From: Anaerolineae bacterium
GTDB taxonomy: Bacteria > Chloroflexota > Anaerolineae > Aggregatilineales > J027
DNA length: 64,000 bases
Direction of reading: 5' to 3'
NCBI GenBank assembly: GCA_021463865.1
Contig: JAJTXY010000002.1
Coordinates: 1-64,000 of the forward strand
The notes below the pieces were generated by a model. The model ran no database searches. It had not been told where the DNA came from and was given only the letters and a program-made list of their open reading frames with translations. Position 1 is the first letter of the stretch, and the number at the start of each line of letters is the position of its first letter. The translations under genes were made by a program, and so were the position numbers. Below are positions 54,493-63,895 of this stretch, piece after piece.

Positions 54493-55482
54493 TTAACGAT
54501 AGCCAGCGGCGGTCAATTCAATGATCGCGTCAACATTGCTACCATCAATGACGCCGGGGCCGGTCAGAATGTCACCACCGGGGGCGAGGGCATAGCGGCT
54601 GTTCAGATACAACCACATAATGGTTTCAAAGCCTTGCAGGTAGGGCTGTTGATCAATCGCCTGCAATAGATACCCGTCTTTAATCATCTGATAAATTTCA
54701 GAGCTGGTGTCGTGCGTGGTTGCATAGATTTCACGCGGGGCGCGACCAGCTTCTTGTAGATACAGATTGAAGGAACCAGCAGGGGTTGGGCCAAGGAAGA
54801 ACGCGGCGTTGGTGTCGGGGTTGGCCGTGAAATAGTCCGCCAACACACCAGCGCTCTCGGTTCCATCGTTGCTGATGGTCAGGCCGTCCAACGGAATGCC
54901 AGCTTCTTCAAAGACACTGCGGACACCCGCGCAACGGGCTTCCAAACCACTGTGACCAACTTCTTGGATCGGGCACACACCACGATTAATGGTGACGCCA
55001 TCCGCCGCAGCCTCAGCCAGAACGCGGGTCGCATTGGAACGCCCACCGAGGAATTCGTTCGCGCCGATGTAGAACAGGATGGGCAGGGCTTGGTCGGTAC
55101 CAGCATTAGGGTCGGCGGTGTTGAAGGCAATCACAGGGATACCAGCTTCGGCAGCACGACCCACCGCGTCACGGATTACTTCCGGATTGGGAACAGTAGT
55201 GCCGATCCCATCGGGATTAGCCGCGAGCGCATCATCCCAGTAACCAGCCATGTCATCGACATTGTCCACTGGGTCGGCAAGCCAAGCGCAGTCCGCACCG
55301 AGGATAGCGCAAGCATCTTCCATACCCTTGATCACGACGATCCAGAAGGGATTCCCGACGCCGCCGTGCGACACCATCCGGAACACATCTTGGTCATCTT
55401 GGGCGCTTGAGGCCCCTACGGTGGCAATCAAAAGACCTACTACTAACAAAATAACGGGGGCAATACGTCTAGCTCTACGCAT
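54493..55482 (-). CDS. Sugar ABC transporter substrate-binding protein
   Basis: Exported binding protein of the periplasmic-binding-protein 4 type (ribose/xylose/inositol group), 329 residues. A Sec signal peptide (about 1-28, hydrophobic VILLVVGLLIATVGA, ending ASSAQ) has no lipobox Cys, unlike many binding proteins of monoderm bacteria. The mature part keeps the two-lobe fold: NPFWIVVIKGMEDAC, PDGIGTTVPNPEVI, VIAFNTADP and the second lobe GVLADYFTANPDTNAAFFLG. The sugar cannot be read from sequence; the divergent xyl-iol operon makes xylose or myo-inositol likely. First gene of the operon. Confidence 0.92.
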   Translation of the reverse strand: MRRARRIAPVILLVVGLLIATVGASSAQDDQDVFRMVSHGGVGNPFWIVVIKGMEDACAILGADCAWLADPVDNVDDMAGYWDDALAANPDGIGTTVPNPEVIRDAVGRAAEAGIPVIAFNTADPNAGTDQALPILFYIGANEFLGGRSNATRVLAEAAADGVTINRGVCPIQEVGHSGLEARCAGVRSVFEEAGIPLDGLTISNDGTESAGVLADYFTANPDTNAAFFLGPTPAGSFNLYLQEAGRAPREIYATTHDTSSEIYQMIKDGYLLQAIDQQPYLQGFETIMWLYLNSRYALAPGGDILTGPGVIDGSNVDAIIELTAAGYR

Positions 55483-55804
55483 TTAAAAGTTCTCCTTACG
55501 GGCTAAGATGTTTATTTTTTGTAGGCATAACTAAAAACGATCGGAGGGTTTTACCGATGATGCACACCTACTAGTAATTAGTTCGGCCTCACAACAAAAT
55601 TCTTGTAGACTGGGAAATCATCAGCTACACTGTATACTATATACTAATCTCGGTAATTTTGCACAAACTTTTTTTCCATCTAATTTGTAAAGATTTTGTC
55701 AATGAAAATTCAATTCCTCGTAAGGTCTTATCATTTTTCATCTCTGTCGTGTTACCCACCTCGTCAGATGAATATCAATTTACTCAGTTTAAAGGAGCTA
55801 CAAA
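55483..55804. promoter_or_regulatory. Divergent promoter region of the ABC and xyl-iol operons
   Basis: About 320 non-coding, AT-rich bases between two divergent operons. They contain the perfect inverted repeat GTATA-CTA-TATAC (55632-55644), a candidate operator, and AAAGGAG just before xylA. No short ORF is convincing. A regulator gene (xylR or iolR type) is not in the window. Precise -10 and -35 boxes are not clear enough to name. Confidence 0.55.
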
Positions 55805-56971
55805 ATGGCTAATTATGAACCACGTCCCGAACATAAATTCACCTTCGGGCTATGGACTGTCGGCAATACTGGGCGTGATCCGTTTGGTCTACCCGTCCGC
55901 AATGCCTTGGCCCCCCATGAACTCGTTCATTTACTTGCCGATGTAGGGGCTTACGGGGTCAATTTTCATGATAATGACCTCATCCCGATTGATGCTACCT
56001 CCTCAGAACGCGACCAAATCTTGAAAGACTTCCGGGCGGCCCTTAACGCGACGGGTCTCAAAGTCCCGATGGCGACGACCAATCTGTTCCACGATCCGGC
56101 TTTCAAGGATGGCGCGTTCACATCGAACGACCCCAATGTACGCGCTTATGCGCTGCAAAAAACCATGCACGCGATTGATTTAGGGGCGTCGTTGGGTGCA
56201 GGCATCTATGTATTTTGGGGTGGCCGCGAAGGGACGGAAACCGATGCCAGTAAGAATCCGCTTGATGCAGGTAAACGCTTCCGCGAGGCGATCAACTTCC
56301 TGTGCAATTATGTTAAAGATCAGGGCTATGATCTGAAGTTTGCATTGGAAGCCAAGCCCAATGAACCGCGTTCGGATATTTATCTGCCAACGACGGGTGC
56401 GATGCTTGGGTTTATCGCCACACTCGATTATCCGGAGATGGTCGGTGTCAATCCTGAAGTGGCGCATGAGCATATGGCCGGACTGAATTTTATGCACGCT
56501 GTCGCCCAAGCGTGGGATGCAGGCAAATTGTTTCATATTGACCTCAATGACCAAAAGTTTGGGCGCTATGACCAAGACTTCCGTTTCGGGGCGGATATGC
56601 TTAAGCAGGCGTTCTTCCTAGTCAAGTTCCTAGAGGATGTGGGCTATACAGGTAGCCGTCACTTTGATGCACACGCCTATCGAACTGAAGATATGGCGGG
56701 AGTCAAAGATTTCGCGGTGGGCTGTATGCGCACCTATCTGATATTGAAAGAAAAGGCGCAGCGGTTTAGTCAAGATAAAGAAATTCAGGCCCTGTTAGCT
56801 GAAATTAATGCCGACAACGGGCATTTCAACTATCTGGCAGGGGGTTACAGTCGTGACAAAGCCAATCGTCTGAAGGGCGAATCCTTTGATCGTCCGGCTC
56901 TCGGCGCACGCGGATTAGGTTATGAGCGGCTCGATCAACTTACCGTTGAAGTGCTGTTGGGTGTGCGGTAA
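55805..56971 (+). CDS. xylA: Xylose isomerase
   Basis: Converts D-xylose to D-xylulose. The 388-residue length and motifs match the short, actinobacterial (class I) type. Active-site His and Asp lie in NFHDNDLIP, metal ligands in [41 protein letters not shown] and [11 protein letters not shown]. The opening [17 protein letters not shown] is typical. ATG 55805 follows AAAGGAG. It is first in the six-gene operon, two bases before xylB. Mg or Mn and a tetramer are expected from the family. Confidence 0.97.
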   Translation: MANYEPRPEHKFTFGLWTVGNTGRDPFGLPVRNALAPHELVHLLADVGAYGVNFHDNDLIPIDATSSERDQILKDFRAALNATGLKVPMATTNLFHDPAFKDGAFTSNDPNVRAYALQKTMHAIDLGASLGAGIYVFWGGREGTETDASKNPLDAGKRFREAINFLCNYVKDQGYDLKFALEAKPNEPRSDIYLPTTGAMLGFIATLDYPEMVGVNPEVAHEHMAGLNFMHAVAQAWDAGKLFHIDLNDQKFGRYDQDFRFGADMLKQAFFLVKFLEDVGYTGSRHFDAHAYRTEDMAGVKDFAVGCMRTYLILKEKAQRFSQDKEIQALLAEINADNGHFNYLAGGYSRDKANRLKGESFDRPALGARGLGYERLDQLTVEVLLGVR

Positions 56972-56973
56972 CG

Positions 56974-58461
56974 ATGCGCTACCTGCTTGGCCTCGACATT
57001 AGTACCACCGGGGCGAAGGCGTTGCTGATTGACGAAAAAGGGGGAGTGGTGGCAAGTCACACCACCCCTCAACCCATCAGCACCCCCAAGCCGTTGTGGA
57101 GTGAACAGAATCCTGCCGATTGGTGGGAAGGCATGGTACTAGCAATCCGCGCCGTACTCCAAAAAACGAATGCCGCTGATTCGATTGCCGCGATTGGCCT
57201 AACGGGTCAGATGCACGGATTGGTGTGTTTGGATAAGGATGGCAATGTTTTGCGCCCCGCCATCTTATGGAACGATCAACGCACCCAAGCCGAGTGTGAT
57301 TGGATTACGGAGACCATTGGGCCAAAACGCCTAATTCAATTGACAGGCAATCGTGCGTTGACGGGCTTCACCGCACCCAAAATTATCTGGGTTCGCAACC
57401 ATGAACCGGAAGTATATGACAAAACGGCTCATGTCCTGCTGCCCAAAGATTTCATCCGCTACAAATTGACAGGCGACTACGCCACCGATTTAGCGGATGG
57501 AGCAGGTATGGTGTTGGTGGATGTCGCCAACCGCTGCTGGTCAGATGCTGTGTTGACCGAATTGGATATTCCTGCCGAATGGATGCCGACCCTCTATGAA
57601 GGGACACAAATCACGGGGGTTATCAACTCAGCCGCTGCCCAGTTGACCGGATTAAAAGAAGGCACTCCCGTAGTTGGTGGGGGGGGTGACCAAGCGGCGC
57701 AGGCATTTGGCGTTGGGGCGGTGACTCCCGGTGTCATCGCACTGACAGTTGGCACATCGGGTGTGGTTTTTGCCCCGCTTGGGAGCTATGCCTATGAGCC
57801 AGAAGGTCGTTTGCACGCTTTTTGTCATGCCGCGCCCAGATTATGGCACTTTATGGGGGTCATGCTCTCCGCTGCTGGCAGTTTGCAGTGGTATCACGAT
57901 ACCCTTGCCCCAGATACCAGTTTTGAGGCGTTGATTAATGAAGCCGCGAATATCGCCCCCGGCAGTGAGGGCTTGCAGTTTTTACCCTACCTGACAGGGG
58001 AACGAACCCCGCACCCTGACCCATTAGCACGCGGTGGATTTATTGGGTTAACCGCTCGTCATTCCCGCGCTCATTTGACTCACGCTGTGCTGGAAGGGGT
58101 CGCATTTGGTCTACGGGACAGCTTTGAGTTGATTAAGCAGAGCGAGGCGGGCCGTGATATTCGGCAAGTTCGGATTAGCGGAGGCGGTGCTAAGAGTCCT
58201 ATCTGGCGTCAAATTATGGCGGATGTGTTGAATGTGCCACTCGTGAGCGTTGAGGCTCTTGAAGGGGCGGCATATGGGGCTGCTCTACTGGCGGGTGTCG
58301 GAGCAGGCATTTGGGGAGATGCACAAAAAGCCGCTTCGGTAGTACATTTAGGGGAAGAAACACTGCCGGGTAAAAATGTAAAGGCCTATGAAGATGCCTA
58401 TCAAATTTACCGGACATTGTATCCCTTACTTACAAACACCTTTAAGGAGTTGGCAAATTGA
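56974..58461 (+). CDS. xylB: Xylulokinase
   Basis: Phosphorylates D-xylulose to xylulose 5-phosphate, which enters the pentose phosphate pathway. FGGY-family kinase, 495 residues. Motifs are [16 protein letters not shown] (phosphate 1), [41 protein letters not shown] and the [19 protein letters not shown] end motif. The GQMHG element marks the xylulokinase branch within FGGY. Its start follows the xylA stop by two bases and its stop overlaps the iolE start (TTGA), so translation is coupled along the operon. Confidence 0.95.
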   Translation: MRYLLGLDISTTGAKALLIDEKGGVVASHTTPQPISTPKPLWSEQNPADWWEGMVLAIRAVLQKTNAADSIAAIGLTGQMHGLVCLDKDGNVLRPAILWNDQRTQAECDWITETIGPKRLIQLTGNRALTGFTAPKIIWVRNHEPEVYDKTAHVLLPKDFIRYKLTGDYATDLADGAGMVLVDVANRCWSDAVLTELDIPAEWMPTLYEGTQITGVINSAAAQLTGLKEGTPVVGGGGDQAAQAFGVGAVTPGVIALTVGTSGVVFAPLGSYAYEPEGRLHAFCHAAPRLWHFMGVMLSAAGSLQWYHDTLAPDTSFEALINEAANIAPGSEGLQFLPYLTGERTPHPDPLARGGFIGLTARHSRAHLTHAVLEGVAFGLRDSFELIKQSEAGRDIRQVRISGGGAKSPIWRQIMADVLNVPLVSVEALEGAAYGAALLAGVGAGIWGDAQKAASVVHLGEETLPGKNVKAYEDAYQIYRTLYPLLTNTFKELAN

Positions 58462-59363
58462 GCAAAATCCAGATCGCCAATGCGCCATGTTCGTGGGGCA
58501 TCATCGAAATTGGGCCAAAAGGGGAAACCGTTGGATATGCCCAAATGCTGGATGAGATGCAAGAATCTGGTTATGCCGGAACGGAATTGGGGGATTGGGG
58601 GGTTATGCCCACCGATCCCGCCAAATTACGGTCTGAATTGGCAGCCCGCAATCTGAGCCTGATGGCGGCCTTTGTACCCGTCGCGCTTATTCATCCTGAA
58701 AAACATGCCAAGGGGGAAGAGGTCGCCCTACGCACCGCTGGATTATTAGCGGCAACGGCGGGAGAACAGTGTTTTATTGTCCTATCGGATGACAACGCCA
58801 CCAACCCCAATCGCACGCTGAAAGCTGGGCGGATTCAGCCCGAAGATGCCCTTACCCCCGATCAATGGAAAATCGCCGCCGATGGGGCCAACCACATTGC
58901 GCAAGCGGTCAACCGAGAAACCGGATTACGCACCGTCTTTCATCATCATGCCGCAGGTTATGTTGAAACCCCAGCAGAAACTGCAACCTTTTTGGAACTG
59001 ACTGACCCGCAGGTGGTAGGGCTATGCTTCGATACAGGCCATTATGCCTTCGCGGGGGGCGATCCGCTGCAAGGGCTACGCGAACTTCGCAGTCGGATTT
59101 GGCATGTCCATTTTAAAGATTGCGAACCGAATATTGCAGACCGTTCGCGCCGTGAAGGATGGGAATACTTCAAGACCGTCGGGAATGGAGTATACTGCGA
59201 ATTGGGCAAGGGCATGGTAGATTTTCCGGCGATTGTCGCCGAACTACGCGCTACCGACTATGATGGATGGATTGTGGTCGAACAAGATGTGCTGCCGGGG
59301 ATGGGAACACCATTGGAAAGCGCCAAACGAAATCGGGAATACTTACACAGCATCGGTCTTTAA
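58458..59363 (+). CDS. iolE: IolE-like inosose dehydratase
   Basis: A 301-residue TIM-barrel protein of the AP-endonuclease-2-like family, close in style to MocC/IolE, which removes water from 2-keto-myo-inositol. It opens [13 protein letters not shown], and metal-site motifs follow ([30 protein letters not shown] and a late Glu in VVEQDVLPG). The name is supported by the neighbouring iolG, iolB and iolC rather than by motifs alone, since related isomerases share the fold. TTG start overlaps the xylB stop by 4 bases. Confidence 0.85.
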   Translation: MSKIQIANAPCSWGIIEIGPKGETVGYAQMLDEMQESGYAGTELGDWGVMPTDPAKLRSELAARNLSLMAAFVPVALIHPEKHAKGEEVALRTAGLLAATAGEQCFIVLSDDNATNPNRTLKAGRIQPEDALTPDQWKIAADGANHIAQAVNRETGLRTVFHHHAAGYVETPAETATFLELTDPQVVGLCFDTGHYAFAGGDPLQGLRELRSRIWHVHFKDCEPNIADRSRREGWEYFKTVGNGVYCELGKGMVDFPAIVAELRATDYDGWIVVEQDVLPGMGTPLESAKRNREYLHSIGL

Positions 59364-59388
59364 ATTTTGAGCTTAAGGAGAGGACGGG

Positions 59389-60399
59389 ATGAGCCTTAGA
59401 GTTGGGGTCATCGGGGCGGGGCGTATTGGCAAGCTCCACGCCGAGAATTTAGTTTATCGTGTTCCTGAAGCCGAAGTGCTGGCGATTGCCGATGTTAACA
59501 AAGCAGCGGCAGAGGAATGTGCCCAGCGATTGAAAGTTCCCACAGCGACGGGACGGTATCAGGATATTATAGAGAATCCGGCGATTGAAGCCGTGCTGAT
59601 TTGTTCCTCCACCGATACCCATTCCCAAATTATTGAAGAGTCAGCAGCGGCGGGCAAACATATTTTTTGCGAAAAACCGATTGATTCTGATCTTAAACGC
59701 ATTGAACATGCCCTTAAAGCGGTTGAAAAAGCAGGCGTAAAATTGCAGATTGGCTTTAACCGCCGCTTCGATCCCAACTTCCGCCATGTACGCGAACAAG
59801 TGGCAGCAGGCAAAATCGGCGAACCCGCCATCTTGCGGATTACCAGCCGCGACCCTGCACCGCCACCCATTGAATATGTTAAAGTATCTGGTGGCATATT
59901 CCTCGACATGACCATTCACGATTTTGATATGGCACGTTACCTAATTGGCAGTGAGGTGGTGGAAGTTTATGCCGTTGGTGGGGTGACGGTTGATCCAGCC
60001 ATTGGTGCCGCCGGAGACGTAGACACAGTGGTGATTACATTGAAATTTGCCAACGGGGTCATCGGTACGATTGATAACTGCCGTCGCGCGGTCTATGGCT
60101 ATGACCAGCGTATCGAGGTCTTTGGGTCGGCGGGATGCTTGGTCGCGGCAAATAACACCCCGCATAATGTCACCTTAAGCGATGGCGACGCGGTAATCAA
60201 CGCCAAGCCCCTGTATTTCTTCTTGGAACGCTATACCGAATCCTTTGTGGAAGAAATGCGCCAATTTATCGCCGCTGTCACCCAAAACAAGCCTCTACCT
60301 GTCACCGGGCGTGATGGCCTTATCCCGGTTATCATGGGACTGGCCGCCAAAAAATCACTCAGCGAGGGCCGTCCAGTCAAATTGAGTGAGATAAGCTGA
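59389..60399 (+). CDS. iolG: Inositol 2-dehydrogenase-type Gfo/Idh/MocA protein
   Basis: NAD-dependent dehydrogenase, 336 residues, expected to oxidise myo-inositol to 2-keto-myo-inositol as the first step. Rossmann motif LRVGVIGAGRIGKLHAENL, the CEKPID motif with catalytic Lys, GFNRRFDPNF, and GGIFLDMTIHDFDMARYL with the Asp and His pair of IolG-like enzymes. Strong AAGGAGAGG lies before ATG 59389. Its stop shares a base with the iolB start. Distinct in sequence from the Gfo/Idh protein at 46.5 kb. Confidence 0.92.
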   Translation: MSLRVGVIGAGRIGKLHAENLVYRVPEAEVLAIADVNKAAAEECAQRLKVPTATGRYQDIIENPAIEAVLICSSTDTHSQIIEESAAAGKHIFCEKPIDSDLKRIEHALKAVEKAGVKLQIGFNRRFDPNFRHVREQVAAGKIGEPAILRITSRDPAPPPIEYVKVSGGIFLDMTIHDFDMARYLIGSEVVEVYAVGGVTVDPAIGAAGDVDTVVITLKFANGVIGTIDNCRRAVYGYDQRIEVFGSAGCLVAANNTPHNVTLSDGDAVINAKPLYFFLERYTESFVEEMRQFIAAVTQNKPLPVTGRDGLIPVIMGLAAKKSLSEGRPVKLSEIS

Positions 60400-61274
60400 T
60401 GCGATACACAGCGGAAACGATGTTAGTGCGGGCTAAATCAGACCCGCACTTTTTAAATAAGGTCACTGCTGATGAAGCGGGTTGGGAATATCTCAACATG
60501 GAGGTGCGGCGTTTTTCAGCGGGGCAAACGTGGCAGCACGATACCAGTTCCAATGAGGCCGCGCTGGTCATTCTAGGCGGTCAATGTCGTATCGAATCGG
60601 TACATGGCACTTGGGAAAAAGTAGGACGGCGACCCAATGTATTCAGCGGAATGCCCTATGCCGCCTATTTTTCGCGCCATACCCAATTTGAGGTGACAGC
60701 CCTCACCGATGGGTTGGAAATCGCGCATGGCTGGGTCAAGACCGATGAAGATCACCCAGCCCGCCTCATAACACCGGATGATTCCCCTATTGAAATTCGC
60801 GGTGGGAACAATGCGACCCGTCAGATTAACGGCATCATTCCACCCGGTTTTGATTGCCATCGTCTTATCGTGGTCGAAGTCTACACGCCGGGGGGAAATT
60901 GGAGCAGCTATCCACCTCACAAACATGATGTGCATCGAGTGGACTCACAGGGCAACATAGTGGAAGCCGACCTTGAAGAAATTTATTATTACAAACTGGA
61001 CAAGCCAGAAGGATTTGCTTTTCAGCGGGTCTATAACGACAGCCGCAGCATTGATGCCGTCATGACTGCCCAAGATAACGATATTGTGCTGGTTCCAGAG
61101 GGGTATCATCCTGTCAGCGCGGCCTATGGCTATAACTGCTACTATCTGAATATTCTGGCAGGCTCGGCGCAGTCATTAGCGAATTCTGATGACCCGGCAC
61201 ATGCGTGGGCTAAAACCACATGGACGACACCAGACCTACGTCTGCCGCTTGTCACCCATGCGATGGAAAGGTAA
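60399..61274 (+). CDS. iolB: 5-deoxy-glucuronate isomerase
   Basis: Third-stage enzyme of myo-inositol breakdown, turning 5-deoxy-D-glucuronate into 2-deoxy-5-keto-D-gluconate. The 291-residue, double-cupin IolB family is recognised from WEYLNMEVRRFSAGQTWQ, SYPPHKHDVH, and LEEIYYYKLDKPEGFAFQRVY, then VLVPEGYHPVSAAYGYNCYYLNILAG. His and Glu residues in these motifs bind metal. The start overlaps the iolG stop by one base. Its presence is the best evidence that this operon deals with inositol. Confidence 0.95.
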   Translation: MRYTAETMLVRAKSDPHFLNKVTADEAGWEYLNMEVRRFSAGQTWQHDTSSNEAALVILGGQCRIESVHGTWEKVGRRPNVFSGMPYAAYFSRHTQFEVTALTDGLEIAHGWVKTDEDHPARLITPDDSPIEIRGGNNATRQINGIIPPGFDCHRLIVVEVYTPGGNWSSYPPHKHDVHRVDSQGNIVEADLEEIYYYKLDKPEGFAFQRVYNDSRSIDAVMTAQDNDIVLVPEGYHPVSAAYGYNCYYLNILAGSAQSLANSDDPAHAWAKTTWTTPDLRLPLVTHAMER

Positions 61275-61280
61275 ATAGGC

Positions 61281-62303
61281 ATGACAAATCAGCCAAACTG
61301 CACCTATGACCTTTTGACGATGGGGCGCAGTTCCATTGATCTATATGCCAACGACGTTGGGGCGAAATTTGTGGATATTCAAAGTTTTGCGGCGTATGTC
61401 GGCGGTTGTCCCACCAATATCAGTGTTGGGACACGGCGCTTGGGGGTGCGTTCGGCCCTGCTGACAGGTGTTGGCGAAGACCCAGTTGGCGACTTTATCC
61501 TCAATTTTCTGAAGAATGAAGGGGTAGAGACACGCTATATCGTGCGGAAACCGGGCAAACGCAGCAGTGCCGTTGTCTTGGGCATTGAACCACCCGATAA
61601 ATTTCCACTGGTCTACTATCGGGATAACTGCGCCGACATCGAACTGACGATTGATGATGTGATCGCCTCCCCGATTGCCGACAGCCGCGCCTTGTTGATT
61701 TCCGGCACGGGCCTCAGCAAAGAGCCTAGCCGTAGCGCCACCATTTTTGCCGCTGAATTAGCGAAGGCCGCTGGCACAACCGTTTATCTGGATATTGATT
61801 TCCGCCCTGACCAATGGCACGACCTCCGCGCTTTTGGCGTGACTATTCGCTCCGTTCTGCGCCTTGTAGATGTGGCGATTGGCACAGAAGATGAGGTAAA
61901 AGCTGCCATTTTGAGCGAGGCCAGCCAAGTGACAGTCAAAGATTTACAAATCTCCGGTGCGGAGGTCAAGGGTGACGTGCAGCAAGCCATCCAGACGCTA
62001 TTAGCAGGTGGGCCACAGGCGTTGGCCGTCAAACGCGGCGCACACGGAGCCGTCATTCATCTTGCCAACGGGGATGTGATTGAAGCACCCGGCTTCCCTG
62101 TCGAAATCTATAATGTGCTGGGTGCGGGGGATGCCTTTGCCAGCGGGTTTATCTATGGGCGCTTAAAAGGCTGGGATTGGTATCAATCGGGTCGTATGGG
62201 TAACGCGGCAGGTGCGATTGTTGTCACCCGGCATGGCTGCGCGAATTTCATGCCCTACGAACAAGAGGCGTTGGATTTTGTCCAAGCGCATGGCGGATTC
62301 TAA
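61281..62303 (+). CDS. iolC: 5-dehydro-2-deoxygluconokinase
   Basis: PfkB-family kinase, 340 residues, expected to phosphorylate 2-deoxy-5-keto-D-gluconate. Motifs are TMGRSSIDLYA near the N-terminus (the IolC form), the first PfkB signature GGCPTNISVGTRRLG, and the second, NVLGAGDAFASGFIYG, with the catalytic Asp. The sequence ending with TRHGCANFMPYEQE is typical of IolC. Last gene of the operon, 6 bases after iolB. The next enzyme, aldolase IolJ, and IolD and IolA are not in this window. Confidence 0.95.
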   Translation: MTNQPNCTYDLLTMGRSSIDLYANDVGAKFVDIQSFAAYVGGCPTNISVGTRRLGVRSALLTGVGEDPVGDFILNFLKNEGVETRYIVRKPGKRSSAVVLGIEPPDKFPLVYYRDNCADIELTIDDVIASPIADSRALLISGTGLSKEPSRSATIFAAELAKAAGTTVYLDIDFRPDQWHDLRAFGVTIRSVLRLVDVAIGTEDEVKAAILSEASQVTVKDLQISGAEVKGDVQQAIQTLLAGGPQALAVKRGAHGAVIHLANGDVIEAPGFPVEIYNVLGAGDAFASGFIYGRLKGWDWYQSGRMGNAAGAIVVTRHGCANFMPYEQEALDFVQAHGGF

Positions 62304-62342
62304 AGTTAAAAAATGAGTTCACCAACAATGCTATGAATTGTC

Positions 62343-63209
62343 TTACTCTTTGACAGCGACAACTATATCCTGCCAGTCCACGACCCCCTGCCGTCCTGAC
62401 CAAATGCCATAACGGATGGGGTCTTCGATTCGCAGGCCATAGTTCGCATACAATCCCCGGATGTAGGTTTCATCGAATGCAATGGCCTCTTCGGGGACGT
62501 GTTTGTTCCGTGCCCAAAACTCCGCCGTGCGATACTCCATCGGGATATTATTCTGGCCTGCCTCAATTAATTGACGCGATTCGTCATTCAACAAAAAGTA
62601 AGTAATCAGGCAGTGTCCACCTTTTTTCAACATTCGCGCAATCTCAGCCAGATAATTTTCGAGTTCGGCTGGCAGCATATGGGTAAAAACCGAGACCAGA
62701 AAAACTAAATCGAAGGTTTCAGCATCGAACGGAAATTTATAATCCGCCGCTTTGCCGTGCCCTTTGGGGCTATACATCTTGTTATAAATATCTATGAGTT
62801 GAAATTGAAAATTTGGATGCGCGGTGGTGATGTGCTGCTGACACCATGCAATACCGTCCGGCACAATATCCATCCCGACATATCGCCCCTCAGCATCCAA
62901 CGTTTGGGTTAAGGCCAATGCCATGCGCCCTATGCCTGAACCGATTTCCAAAACGGAATGGCTCGACTGTAAATGTCCCAACTCTTTGAAATAGCCCACA
63001 AAGGTCTGCCCCGCTATATCAAAATGATTACGAAGATCGTGTCCCGCAAAACCATAAATAAAGGCTTGGGAACGCGATGGCATCGAAGAGTCAGTCTTCC
63101 CACGAACCCTATCTGTGAAATCTAGGGTGCGATAATACAATTTTGCGCTGTACTGCCAAAGATAATAGCGGGCCTGACCGGGGATTAAACTGCGAACAAT
63201 GCGCTTCAT
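62343..63209 (-). CDS. SAM-dependent methyltransferase
   Basis: A 288-residue class I methyltransferase with a basic, helical N-terminus (LWQYSAKLYYRTLDFTDR). Motif I is VLEIGSGIGRMALAL, followed by VGMDIVPDGIAWC (motif II acid) and DLVFLVSVFTHMLPAE, then MLKKGGHCLITYFLL. Related proteins often act in polysaccharide or lipid synthesis, but nothing here fixes the substrate. ATG 63209 start. Convergent with iolC, 39 bases away. Confidence 0.88.
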   Translation of the reverse strand: MKRIVRSLIPGQARYYLWQYSAKLYYRTLDFTDRVRGKTDSSMPSRSQAFIYGFAGHDLRNHFDIAGQTFVGYFKELGHLQSSHSVLEIGSGIGRMALALTQTLDAEGRYVGMDIVPDGIAWCQQHITTAHPNFQFQLIDIYNKMYSPKGHGKAADYKFPFDAETFDLVFLVSVFTHMLPAELENYLAEIARMLKKGGHCLITYFLLNDESRQLIEAGQNNIPMEYRTAEFWARNKHVPEEAIAFDETYIRGLYANYGLRIEDPIRYGIWSGRQGVVDWQDIVVAVKE

Positions 63210-63421
63210 GAATTGGATACATCTCCCAATTGAACGAACCGGAAAACACTAATCATCCCGATCCCATCTGTTTCTGTCAATTGGGAAGTTCAGGTTAAGG
63301 CGTCGGCGTGCCAAAAGGGGAGGGGTGCGGGGGTCGTCACAATCAGGTTAATGGATTACCTGTTATGAAAATGCCCCCATGCAGTGCAATGAGAGCATTC
63401 CCTTTGTTCCAGCAGCAGTTG

Positions 63422-63637
63422 CTAGACTCTTACGTTACGTTCCCATTCCTCAACTTGACGGCTCGCCGCCTCACGGGTGATGCCATAGGTCTCTTGGATT
63501 TTGCCAATCAACTTATCGCGGTTGCCAGCGATTTGTTGCCACTGATCGTCGGTCAGCTTGCCCCACTGAAGGCGTGCTTCCCCCATCAATTGTTTCCAAT
63601 TACCAGCAATCTTATCCCAGCTTGAAGGTTGAGACAT
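63422..63637 (-). CDS. CsbD-family stress-response protein
   Basis: A 71-residue, highly polar protein with the family's typical core: WDKIAGNWKQLMGEARLQWGKLTDD, then QIAGNRDKLIGKIQETYG. CsbD proteins are induced in general stress and stationary phase in several bacteria; their biochemical role is not known. ATG 63637 with AAAGGA ahead. It is divergent from the DUF1328-type gene, also of a stress-linked family, so the 260 bases between them may hold shared control. Confidence 0.9.
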   Translation of the reverse strand: MSQPSSWDKIAGNWKQLMGEARLQWGKLTDDQWQQIAGNRDKLIGKIQETYGITREAASRQVEEWERNVRV

Positions 63638-63895
63638 TTTGTTCCGTCCTTTCCATTCGTTTGAACGCTTTCAGAATAAATTCAAATGAGGTCTAGAACA
63701 TGGGACAGGTGGTCAAAACATACCCCACCAACTAGGTATCCTTCAAAGGCGCTAACGACCCAGAGCAAAACCCGCTCATTCACCCATGTCAATCTTGCTG
63801 GTTGCTTCTAAAGTAAGATGGCCTGTTGAAATCTGCCTACACCCAATCGGGGTAACGGTAGGCAATCATATATGGAGATGGTAAGGAGGCACATC

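Noticed and set aside
55659-55946. ORF overlapping the start of xylA
   Set aside because: Covers promoter and the xylA start in another frame; xylA is certain.
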